Shown here piece after piece: positions 33,708-41,800 of a stretch of DNA of 64,000 bases (its first letter is position 1; each line of letters opens with the position of its first letter). Under the pieces are notes generated by a model, which did not search any database, had not been told where the DNA came from, and saw nothing but the letters and a program-made list of their open reading frames with translations. Source of the stretch: JAOUEA01 sp963719165 (GTDB lineage Bacteria > Actinomycetota > UBA4738 > HRBIN12); the NCBI GenBank assembly GCA_963719165.1, contig CAVRAV010000001.1:1736001-1800000 (forward strand), given 5' to 3'. The position numbers were made by a program, and so were the translations under genes.

Positions 33708-33713
33708 AGTCTA
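33708..33713 (-). promoter_or_regulatory. -10 box TAGACT
   Basis: TAGACT with an 8-nt gap to the ATG of otsA at 33699; no Shine-Dalgarno. Divergent from the box at 33764. Confidence 0.5.
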
Positions 33714-33763
33714 GGCGGTATATCGCGGCGACCGCTCCGGCCGGGGCCCTCCACCTGCGGCCA

Positions 33764-33769
33764 TACACT
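33764..33769 (+). promoter_or_regulatory. Leaderless -10 box TACACT
   Basis: TACACT with a 7-nt gap (CGAGGCG) to the ATG at 33777 of the MFS transporter gene. Confidence 0.55.
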
Positions 33770-33776
33770 CGAGGCG

Positions 33777-35174
33777 ATGCCCGCAGACCACCCACCGACC
33801 CAGCACGCGCCGCCCCCCAAATGGGGCGAGGTGTTCCGTGGTCGCCGCGGGCGCCTCACCGCCGGACTCCTCCTGCTCGAGGCCCTCGTGGCCGTCCAAT
33901 CCCTCGTGGTGGTCACGATCCTGCCCGACGTTCGCGCCGAGCTCGGGATGGTGCAACTATATGGGCTCGTCTTCACCGCATCGAGCCTGGCCACGCTGGG
34001 TGCGATCCCGATCGCCGGTCGTGCGGTCGACCGGTTCGGGGCGGCGCGCGTGCTCCCAGCCGTGCTCGGCGTCTTCGCGGGCGGCACGATCGTGGCGGCC
34101 CTCGCCCCGAGCATGCCCGTGCTCCTGATCGGACAATTCCTGCTGGGCGTCGGGGGCGGCGGGCTGTACGCCCTGTCCCTCGGCACCGTGGCGAAGATGT
34201 TTCCGGACGCCCTGCGGCCGCGCGTGCTGGCGTTGCTGGCGACGATGTGGATCCTCCCCGGCTTGATCGGGCCGCCGATCGGGGCGCTGCTCGCGAGCAC
34301 GGTCGGCTGGCGATGGGCCTATCTCGTTCCCCTTCCGGTCTTGCTGGTGGGTTGGGTGTTGATCGCGCCCGCCCTCGACCTGGTGCCGGCCGCCGAACGC
34401 GCAGCGACGACCGTCGACCTCCGGTGGCCGCTGCAGCTCATGGTGGGCGCGGGGTTCGTCTTCACGGCGCTCACGATCGTGCGTCCGTGGGCGCTCGGGA
34501 TGCTCGGGGCTGGCCTCCTGGTGGGGATCCCGGCGCTGCGGCGGATCGCGCCCCCGGGCACGTTGCGCGCGGCCCGTGGCATCCCCGCGTCGGCGATGTC
34601 CGCGTTCCTCCTGTCGACGGGGTTCCTGGCGATGGACGCCTTCCTCACGCTGATGTTGACGAGGGTGCGCGGCGTGTCGCTGGCCGAGGCCGGCCTGGCG
34701 GTGACCGCGGCCACGATCACGTGGGCCGCGGGGAGCGCGTGGCAGTCCGGCCGGGCACAGCGCATGCCGCTCGGGCGATTGATGGTGATCGGAACCCTCG
34801 CGATCTTGGGGGGTGAGCTCGCGGTGGCGGCCACCCTGTGGGCCTGGGTCCCGCTCGCCCTCGCCTACGGCGGCTGGGCGGTGGTGGGCTGTGGGATGGG
34901 GATCACCTTCCCCACCCTCCCCCTGGCCACGATGCGCCTGTCCGGCGCCGGCACGGAGGCGAGCGAGTTGTCCTCGGTCCTGCTCATGGACATGCTCGGC
35001 GTGGCCACGGGCGCAGGATTGGGCGGCGGGGCGGTCGCGCTGTCCGAGGCACTGTCTAAGCCGCTGTCGACCGGGCTCGCCGGCGCGTTCGCCATCGGCG
35101 GCGTGGCCCTCGTCGCGCTCCTGTTCACCGGCCGCAGGATCGCCGGAGCACCATCGGGGGTCGCACCCTCCTAG
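33777..35174 (+). CDS. Major facilitator superfamily transporter
   Basis: A 465-residue integral membrane protein with about 14 hydrophobic segments. The N-terminal half has the DHA2-like features (LVVVTILPDVRAELGMVQLY; GRAVDRFGAARVLP, the MFS loop-2/3 motif; GGGGLYALSLGTVAKMFPDA; WILPGLIGPPIGALL). This branch contains drug and small-molecule exporters driven by proton motive force. Substrate unknown. It begins a set of three plus-strand genes, each with its own leaderless promoter box. Confidence 0.88.
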   Translation: MPADHPPTQHAPPPKWGEVFRGRRGRLTAGLLLLEALVAVQSLVVVTILPDVRAELGMVQLYGLVFTASSLATLGAIPIAGRAVDRFGAARVLPAVLGVFAGGTIVAALAPSMPVLLIGQFLLGVGGGGLYALSLGTVAKMFPDALRPRVLALLATMWILPGLIGPPIGALLASTVGWRWAYLVPLPVLLVGWVLIAPALDLVPAAERAATTVDLRWPLQLMVGAGFVFTALTIVRPWALGMLGAGLLVGIPALRRIAPPGTLRAARGIPASAMSAFLLSTGFLAMDAFLTLMLTRVRGVSLAEAGLAVTAATITWAAGSAWQSGRAQRMPLGRLMVIGTLAILGGELAVAATLWAWVPLALAYGGWAVVGCGMGITFPTLPLATMRLSGAGTEASELSSVLLMDMLGVATGAGLGGGAVALSEALSKPLSTGLAGAFAIGGVALVALLFTGRRIAGAPSGVAPS

Positions 35175-35183
35175 CTTGCGTCC

Positions 35184-35189
35184 TATCAT
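35184..35189 (+). promoter_or_regulatory. Leaderless -10 box TATCAT
   Basis: TATCAT with a 6-nt gap (CCCTCG) to the GTG at 35196. Confidence 0.6.
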
Positions 35190-35195
35190 CCCTCG

Positions 35196-36077
35196 GTGCC
35201 CTTCGACCGTCTCGACCTCGGCGTCCTCCAGATCCTCGCGCTCGTCGACGGCGACCGGGAGATCGGGCCGATCGTCGACTCGTACCCCGATGCTCCAGCC
35301 GACGGGCTGATGGCGTACCGGGAGCGCTACCCGGGGGTGTATGGCGAGCACGACGGCTGGCGGCTCCGGGTCCGCGCATGGCTGATCCGCCACCCCGGCG
35401 GTGTCGTCCTCGTCGACGCGGGGATCGGGCAGACGGGCTCGCCCGGGGTCGAATGGTTCGGCGCGGCGGGCCGGCTGCCCCAACTCCTGCACGAGACCGG
35501 CACGCCCCCGGACGCGATCGACACGGTGGTGATCTCCCACGTGCACGACGACCACCTCGGCGGCCTCGTGACCTTCGAGACGGGGCCGGACGACTCGTCC
35601 AGGCCCGTGCCGGCCTTCCCCCGCAGCCGCCACGTCATCCAGCGGGCCGACTGGGATTGGCAGCGGGAGACGGCGAAGGAGAACGACGAGGACGCGCGGA
35701 TCTTCTCGACCCTGCTCTCGCCGCTCGAGGAGGCCGGCCTCGTGGACCTCATCGACGGCGACGTCGCCATCACCGAGGAGGTCACGGTGCATCACGCGCC
35801 GGGCCACACGCCCGGGCACCAGGTCGTGCGGTTGCGCTCCGAGGGTCAGCGGGCGGTCGTCAGCGCGGACACGTTCAACCACCCGGCGCAGCTCTCGCAC
35901 CCCGACTGGCCGAGCGGCCTCGACGCCTTCCCCACGCAGGCGGCCGCGACCCGACGCGCCGTGATGGCCGAGATCCTCGGGCATCCCGGCACCGTGATGG
36001 CGCCCACCCACTTCACGGAATCCTTCGGGGCGATCGAGACCGGGCCAGACGGGCTCGCGGCCTGGGCAGCCCGGTAG
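35196..36077 (+). CDS. Metallo-beta-lactamase-fold hydrolase
   Basis: A 293-residue MBL-fold enzyme with the dinuclear metal motif SHVHDDHLGG (H-x-H-x-D-H), third ligand HHAPGHTPGH, bridging Asp in VVSADTFNH and final His in MAPTHFTESFG. Sequence around GGVVLVDAGIGQTGSPG places it with the AHL-lactonase/AttM-like group of hydrolases, but many such proteins are not lactonases. Cytosolic, no signal peptide. GTG start, leaderless. Confidence 0.88.
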   Translation: MPFDRLDLGVLQILALVDGDREIGPIVDSYPDAPADGLMAYRERYPGVYGEHDGWRLRVRAWLIRHPGGVVLVDAGIGQTGSPGVEWFGAAGRLPQLLHETGTPPDAIDTVVISHVHDDHLGGLVTFETGPDDSSRPVPAFPRSRHVIQRADWDWQRETAKENDEDARIFSTLLSPLEEAGLVDLIDGDVAITEEVTVHHAPGHTPGHQVVRLRSEGQRAVVSADTFNHPAQLSHPDWPSGLDAFPTQAAATRRAVMAEILGHPGTVMAPTHFTESFGAIETGPDGLAAWAAR

Positions 36078-36080
36078 GAT
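36075..36080 (+). promoter_or_regulatory. Leaderless -10 box TAGGAT
   Basis: TAGGAT overlaps the stop of the preceding gene and lies 6 nt (ACGCCG) before the ATG at 36087. Confidence 0.6.
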
Positions 36081-36086
36081 ACGCCG

Positions 36087-37097
36087 ATGCGATCCGCCCC
36101 CAGCCGACCCTGGTTCGTGATCGCCGCGCTCGCGCTCGTGCTCGGCGTCGTCGCGATCGAGGCCGCCGGGGCCCCCGGGCTCACCCCCGCTCACGCGCGC
36201 ACTGCGACCTCCGGTCGGCAGCTCGACCTTCGGCAGCTCGACCGTCGGCATCACCTCCCTCGGCATCGCGTCCAACGACCGACCGGTCGGCGGCACCCGG
36301 CGCGTCCCGGAGGGCCCGTCATCACCGCGGCGGGGGACATCGCCCGCGAGAACGGGCCCGGGGGGCCCCAGATCGAGACCGCCGCGCTGATCCGGCGGAT
36401 CAACCCCACGGCCGTCCTCACCCTGGGGGACAATCAGTATCCGAACGGCTCGCTCAGCGAGTTCCGCAGCAGCTACGCGCCCACCTGGGGGCGCTTCCGG
36501 CCCAAGACCTTTCCCGTGCCCGGGAACCACGAATACGAGACCGCGCGGGCGCGGGGCTACTTCGCGTACTTCGGCAAGCGCGCGCACGGACGGCCCGGAT
36601 GGTACGCCTACACCCTCGGATCGTGGCGGATGATCGCGCTCGACTCCTTCACGGGCGACGACCCGCCCGCCGCGGAGCTGCGCTGGCTCCGTCGCGAGCT
36701 CGGGCACCATCGCCGTCGGTGCCAGCTCGCGTACTTCCATCATCCGCGGTTCTCCAGCGGCTCCGAGCACGGCTCCAACCCCAAGATGGGGGCGTTCTGG
36801 AACATCCTGCAGCGCTATCACGTGGACGTGGTTCTGAACGGCCACGACCACGACTACGAGCGTTTCGCCCGCCTGCTACCGAGCGGGCGTCCGAGCGTGC
36901 ACGGCATCCGGGAATTCGTGGTGGGCACGGGCGGCGCCGGGATCCGCTCCTTCCGCAAGCAGATCGTGCGCGGGAGCCAGGTCCGCCGCTCGAAGGCCGG
37001 GGTGCTGCGGATGCAGCTGCATCACCGCAGCTACGGATGGAAGTTCATCCGCACGGGCGGGAAGATCGCGGACCGCGGCGCTACCAACTGCCACTAG
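36087..37097 (+). CDS. Secreted calcineurin-like metallophosphoesterase
   Basis: A 336-residue exported phosphoesterase with signal peptide (WFVIAALALVLGVVAIEAAG). Metal ligands are seen in AAGDIARENGP, LTLGDNQYPNG, VPGNHEYETA, LAYFHHPRFSSG and VVLNGHDHDYERFA. Members of this group hydrolyse phosphodiesters or act as purple-acid-like phosphatases outside the cell. Residues about 43-76 are Arg/His-rich and out of character; translated one base on, the same DNA has almost perfect GC at third positions (GSSTVGITSLGIASNDRPVG), so two compensating indels near 36213 and 36316 are likely. A 15-bp tandem repeat lies at the first point. Confidence 0.85.
   Translation: MRSAPSRPWFVIAALALVLGVVAIEAAGAPGLTPAHARTATSGRQLDLRQLDRRHHLPRHRVQRPTGRRHPARPGGPVITAAGDIARENGPGGPQIETAALIRRINPTAVLTLGDNQYPNGSLSEFRSSYAPTWGRFRPKTFPVPGNHEYETARARGYFAYFGKRAHGRPGWYAYTLGSWRMIALDSFTGDDPPAAELRWLRRELGHHRRRCQLAYFHHPRFSSGSEHGSNPKMGAFWNILQRYHVDVVLNGHDHDYERFARLLPSGRPSVHGIREFVVGTGGAGIRSFRKQIVRGSQVRRSKAGVLRMQLHHRSYGWKFIRTGGKIADRGATNCH
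36214..36243 (+). repeat. 15-bp tandem repeat in the phosphoesterase linker
   Basis: Two copies of (G/T)TCGGCAGCTCGACC follow each other exactly. They encode the linker after the signal peptide and coincide with the suspected frame slip. Confidence 0.7.
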
Positions 37098-37112
37098 CGG
37101 TTCGAGCGCGGT

Positions 37113-38330
37113 TCAGGCGTTCAAGACCTCCGCCAGGGCCAGGCACGCGTCGTAGGTCCATCGCTCGGCGAGGGGATCGAGCGCGTGTGACCACGTGGAG
37201 AGCTTGGCCACGACCAATCGCGCGGGCGGGTTCACGTAGACCAGCTGGCCGTTGATGCCGAGCCCGGCATACGCCGGCGTGTCCGGAGCCAGGACCCACC
37301 ACTGGTTGCGGTAGTGGGCGCCCGGCCGCCGGTCGGCGGCCTCCGCGTTCGCCGCGAAGGCCGCGGTTGCGTCCGGGGCCCCCGCGATCGTGTCGGCGAT
37401 CCAGGCGGCCGGCACGATCTGCCGGCGTCCGCGTCGACCCCCGTTCGCGAAGAGCTGCCCGAACCGGCCGAGGTCCCGCAAGGTGGCGCAGATCCCTCCG
37501 TCCGCCATGGCGTTGCCGTGCGCGTCCACCGTGACCTCGCCATCGAACTCGGCGCCCATGGGTCCCCAAAGCTCCCGCGCGATCAGGTCGGCCAAGCGCT
37601 GAGCGCCCGCACGCTCCACGACCCAGCCCAGGACGTCGGACAGGACCGAGCGATACCGGAACGCCCCGCCGTGCTCCCCGTCGTTTTCGAGGGTGGCGAA
37701 GTACCTGCAAGCGTCCGGGGGCAGGGTCGGATCCGTGCGTGGCCGCCACAGGTAGACCTGCTCGTACACCCTCACCTCGGCCGTGAGATCCGTGTAGTCC
37801 TCGTTGAAGCGGGTGCCGGCGCGCATGTCGAGAAGGTGCTGCACCGTGCAGCCCTCGAAGGAGGTGCCGGTGAGCTCGGGCAGGTACCGCGTGACGAACG
37901 CCTCCACGTCAAGTTGCCCTCGTCCCGCCAGGATGCCGGCCACCGCCGACGTCACCGATTTCGACACCGACATCAGCAAGTGCGTCGTGTCGGGACCAAG
38001 GTCGTTGAAGTACCGCTCCATCACGATCCGCCCCCGGTGCAGCACGAGGTATCCGTCGGTGGCCGTGTCGGACAGCATGGTCTCGAGCGTCATACGGCGG
38101 CGGCCCGACGCGAAGGCCAGGTCGTCGAGGTCGCGCTCGGCCCGCGGCAGGCGCCAAGGCGCGCCGGCGCCGCGCCGGATCCGGGCCGTGGGGATCAGGT
38201 CGCGGACGTGCTGGAACCCCCACCGGTTGAAGGGCGGATCCTGCCAGTTGCCGAGCGTCACCAGTCGGTCGGGGCTCGGGGGCGTCCCCTCCATCAGCCG
38301 AAGCTGGGCGGCCGTTCGGTACCGGGGCAT
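37113..38330 (-). CDS. Serine hydrolase, class C beta-lactamase/esterase family
   Basis: A 405-residue penicillin-binding-like hydrolase: nucleophile in LLMSVSKSVTSAVAG (S-x-x-K), FEGCTVQHLLDMRAGTRFNE, the Tyr motif FRYRSVLSDVLGW, GGICATLRDLGRFGQLFANG and the C-terminal GLGINGQLVYVNPPARLVV. No signal peptide is evident, so it is probably a cytosolic esterase or amidase of the family VIII type. ATG 38330 is chosen because TACCGT lies 7 nt upstream (leaderless); GTG 38339 overlaps that box. Confidence 0.88.
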   Translation of the reverse strand: MPRYRTAAQLRLMEGTPPSPDRLVTLGNWQDPPFNRWGFQHVRDLIPTARIRRGAGAPWRLPRAERDLDDLAFASGRRRMTLETMLSDTATDGYLVLHRGRIVMERYFNDLGPDTTHLLMSVSKSVTSAVAGILAGRGQLDVEAFVTRYLPELTGTSFEGCTVQHLLDMRAGTRFNEDYTDLTAEVRVYEQVYLWRPRTDPTLPPDACRYFATLENDGEHGGAFRYRSVLSDVLGWVVERAGAQRLADLIARELWGPMGAEFDGEVTVDAHGNAMADGGICATLRDLGRFGQLFANGGRRGRRQIVPAAWIADTIAGAPDATAAFAANAEAADRRPGAHYRNQWWVLAPDTPAYAGLGINGQLVYVNPPARLVVAKLSTWSHALDPLAERWTYDACLALAEVLNA

Positions 38331-38337
38331 GGCGCGC

Positions 38338-38343
38338 ACGGTA
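38338..38343 (-). promoter_or_regulatory. Leaderless -10 box TACCGT
   Basis: TACCGT with a 7-nt gap to the ATG at 38330 of the serine hydrolase gene. Confidence 0.55.
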
Positions 38344-38410
38344 ACCCCGGGCCGCCGCGGCCGCCAAGGAGGGGGCCTACGGCGGATGCGTGACAGGCCC
38401 GGGGGGACCT

Positions 38411-38431
38411 GGGTAGGGTGGCCGCCTACCC
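38411..38431 (+). promoter_or_regulatory. Palindrome abutting the CAP-protein start codon
   Basis: GGGTAGG and CCTACCC form a perfect 7-bp inverted repeat around GTGGCCG, ending directly at the ATG (38432). It contains a TAGGGT that could be a -10 box. It may be an operator or, if transcribed, a hairpin occluding the start. Confidence 0.45.
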
Positions 38432-38881
38432 ATGACGTTCAGACGATCGTTCATCGCGCTGACGCTGGTGGTGGCCGCGACGTTCGCGGCGGCGAGTACC
38501 GCTTCGGCGGGCGCCAGGACCCAGGACATGCGGCACCGCATGCTCCACCTCGTGAACGGCTCCCGGCACGCCCACGGCCTGCGTCCCCTGCGCCTCAACA
38601 GCCCCGTATCCAGCTTCGCCTGGCGGCACAGCCGACGCATGGGACGGCGCGGATCCGTGTATCACTCCACGGGCGTCTGGCAGCAGGTGAGGCGCTACGG
38701 CGCCAGCACGTGGGCCGAGAACGTCGGGATGGCGGGCACGCTCCCCCGGCTGCAGCGTTCGTTCATGGCGAGCACCACCCATCGGCGCAACACCCTCGCC
38801 CCGCGCTTCCATCGCGTCGGCATCGGCGTGGTGCGCGCGCAAGGGGATGTGTGGGTGACGCTGGACTTCTTCGGGGGCTAA
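38432..38881 (+). CDS. Secreted CAP (SCP/PR-1) domain protein
   Basis: A 149-residue exported protein with signal peptide (FIALTLVVAATFAAASTASA). The rest is a compact CAP domain: RHRMLHLVNGSRHAHGLRPL, FAWRHSRRMGRRG, YHST, the hallmark TWAENVGMAG and HRRNTLAPRFHRVGIGVVRA. The conserved His and Glu of the CAP cavity are present. Function of bacterial CAP proteins is mostly unknown. A palindrome sits right at the start codon. Confidence 0.88.
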   Translation: MTFRRSFIALTLVVAATFAAASTASAGARTQDMRHRMLHLVNGSRHAHGLRPLRLNSPVSSFAWRHSRRMGRRGSVYHSTGVWQQVRRYGASTWAENVGMAGTLPRLQRSFMASTTHRRNTLAPRFHRVGIGVVRAQGDVWVTLDFFGG

Positions 38882-38892
38882 CGAGGCCGGCC

Positions 38893-41800
38893 TCAACCCA
38901 GCAGGGCACGGATCTGACGCAGCGCCACCGTCAGCTGCGCGAGGTCGGTGATCCCCTCCATCGACATCCCGCGCATGAACTTCTCGAGGCGCGCGAACGC
39001 CTCCGAGCGCTCGTCCAGGAACGACTCCACGGCCTCGTCCACCGGCCGTCCGTCGGCATGCTCAAGCACGCGTTCCACCATCTGCCGGCGAAGATGAAAC
39101 AGATCGTCCTCCATGGACTGCTGCGCCCACCGCTGCCACCGGCTCCCGGCAGGGATGACTTCCAGCCGCTGTTCCAGCCAGTCGATCTGGAGTCGTTCCC
39201 CGAGCAGGAAGAACGCCCGAGCGACCTCGAGCACGGATCGGCCGCTCGCGTGTGCCACCGAGATGATGTCCGGCCCGTGCACCAGCTCGCTCTGGAAGGC
39301 GTGACGCCGCGCGAGCTCGGGCGGGACGCCCTCGGCCACGAGCTGGCCCACGATCTGCTCGTGTTCCTCCCGCCATCCGTCGGGGCCGATCTGATCGATC
39401 ACGCCCGAGAGCTCCTCGAAGGAATCGTGCATGTCTCCGACGGCCTGCGCGAGGTGCTGCCCCGACGCACGGACGAGGTACCAGCGAGACGTGGTCTCCA
39501 CCAGCCAGTCCACCCCGGTCATCAGCTGGTTCTGGATCACCGGCTCGATAACGCCGTCGAGTGCCTCGACGGACGCCCAGCGCCCGACGGCCCCGGTCAC
39601 GTCGCGAGCGATCCGGAACGCGCGCACAGCCTGCGAGGCTCGCGCGCCCGTCTCGGTCATCATGCGTGAGACGAAGGTGATCCCCTGCGAGTTCACGACG
39701 TCGTTGGCGGCGATCGTCGCGACGAGCTCGCGCCGGAGCGGGTGCTCCGGGATCAAGTGGCCGAAGCGTTCCACCACCTTGGGCGGGAAATACCGTTCGA
39801 GATCCTTCGCGAGGTAAGGCGAGTCGGGCACGTCGGAGTCGAGGAGCTCGAACGCGATCGCGCGCTTGGCGTAGGCGAGCAGCACGGCGAGCTCCGGGCG
39901 GACCATGCCGACCCCGTCGGCCCGGCGCTGCAGCATCTCCTCGGCGGAAGGCAGGTACTCGACCTCGCGCTCCAGCTCCCCGTCCTCGACGAGCTGGGCC
40001 ATCAGGTCCTCGTAGCTCTCGATACGCTGCGCCGAGACCATCATCTCCTGCGAGAGGATCTGGGCCTGCAGGTAGTTGTCGTACAGAACGTGGCTCACGA
40101 CATCTTCGGCGCACTCTTGCATCAGCTCGTTGCGCTCCTCGAGCGTCAACTCGCCACGTGAGATGGCGAGGCCCAACAGGATCTTCAGGTTGACCTCGTG
40201 GTCGGACGTGTCCACCCCCGCGGAGTTGTCGATGAAGTCCGTGTTGATGCGCCCGTCGTTGCGCGCGTACTCGATCCGGCCGAGCTGTGTGAAGCCGAGG
40301 TTCCCGCCCTCCCCCGCCACGCGGGCTCGCACGTCCTTCCCGTCGATGCGGATGCGGTCGTTCGCGCGGTCGCCTGCCTCCGCGTTGCGCTCGCGCGACG
40401 ACTTGACGTAGGTGCCGATGCCCCCGTTCCACAGCAGATCCACCGGGGCGCGCAGGATGTACTTCATGAGCTCGGCCGGCGTCATGTCGTCGTTCACGTC
40501 GGCGGGGATGCCGAGGACCTCCCGCACTTGCGGGGAGATAACGGCCTCCTTGGCCGTGCGGTCGAAGACGTCGCCGCCCACCGACATCAAGGACCGGTCA
40601 TAGTCGTTCCAGGATGACCCGGGCGTCTGGAAGAGCCGCCGCCGCTCGGCGAAGGAGATGGCCGGGTCGGGGTCGGGGTCCACGAAGATGTTGCGGTGGT
40701 CGAACGCCGCGACGAGCTTGATGCACGGGGACAGGAGCATCCCGTTGCCGAACACGTCCCCGGACATGTCACCGATGCCCACCACGGTGAACGCCTGGGT
40801 CATCACGTCCAGGCCGAGCTCCCGGAAATGTCGCTTCACCGACTCCCAGGCGCCGCGGGCCGTGATGCCGAGCGCCTTGTGGTCGTAGCCCTGCGAGCCG
40901 CCGCTCGCGAACGCGTCGCCGAGCCAGAACCGGTAGCGCCCGCTGATCTCGTTGGCGAGATCGGAGAACGTGGCGGTCCCCTTGTCGGCCGCGACCACCA
41001 GGTAGGGGTCGGGGCCGTCCAGCACCCGGATGTGCTGGGGGTGCACGACCTCGCCGTCACGACGATTGTCGGTGATGTCGAGCATCCCGCGCATGAGCGT
41101 CGTGTACTGGCGCACGACCTCGGCCTTCAGCTCCTCCGGGGCGGCCGGTGAGCGCTTCAGCACGAATCCGCCTTTGGAACCGTCGGGCACGATGACCGCG
41201 TTCTTCACCTTCTGCGCCTTCATGAGACCCAGGACCTCGGTGCGGTAATCCTCCTTGCGATCCGACCACCGGATCCCGCCGCGCGCGACCAGGCCGCCGC
41301 GGAGGTGGACGCCCTCCATCTCCGGGGAGTAGACGAAGATCTCGAACAGCGGGTACGGCTTGGGCATATCGGGCACGTCCGCCGACCGGAGCTTGATGGA
41401 GAAGTACTTGCGACCGAGGTAGGCGTTCGTGCGCACGGTCGCGTCGATCGTGCCGAGCATCCCGCGCAGGATCCGGTCCTGATCGAGGGAGGCCACCTTG
41501 TGCAGGTCGTGACGGATCTCGGTGCGGATCTCGTCCAGCTCCTCGTCGTTCGCGGGCGACTCGGGGTCGAACTTGGCCTCGAACAGATGCACGAGCTCCG
41601 CCGCGATGTGCGGGTTCTCGGCGAACGCGTCGTTCTGATACTCCTCGGTGAACTGAGCCGACACCCGCTGGCGATACTTGCGGAAGGCCCGCGCCCCCAC
41701 GACCTGGCGCCATGTGAGCCCGGCGAAGATCACGAGCCGGTTCAACGAATCGGATTCCGCCTCGCCTCGCCACACCGCCGCGATGGTGTCGGCCACGCGT

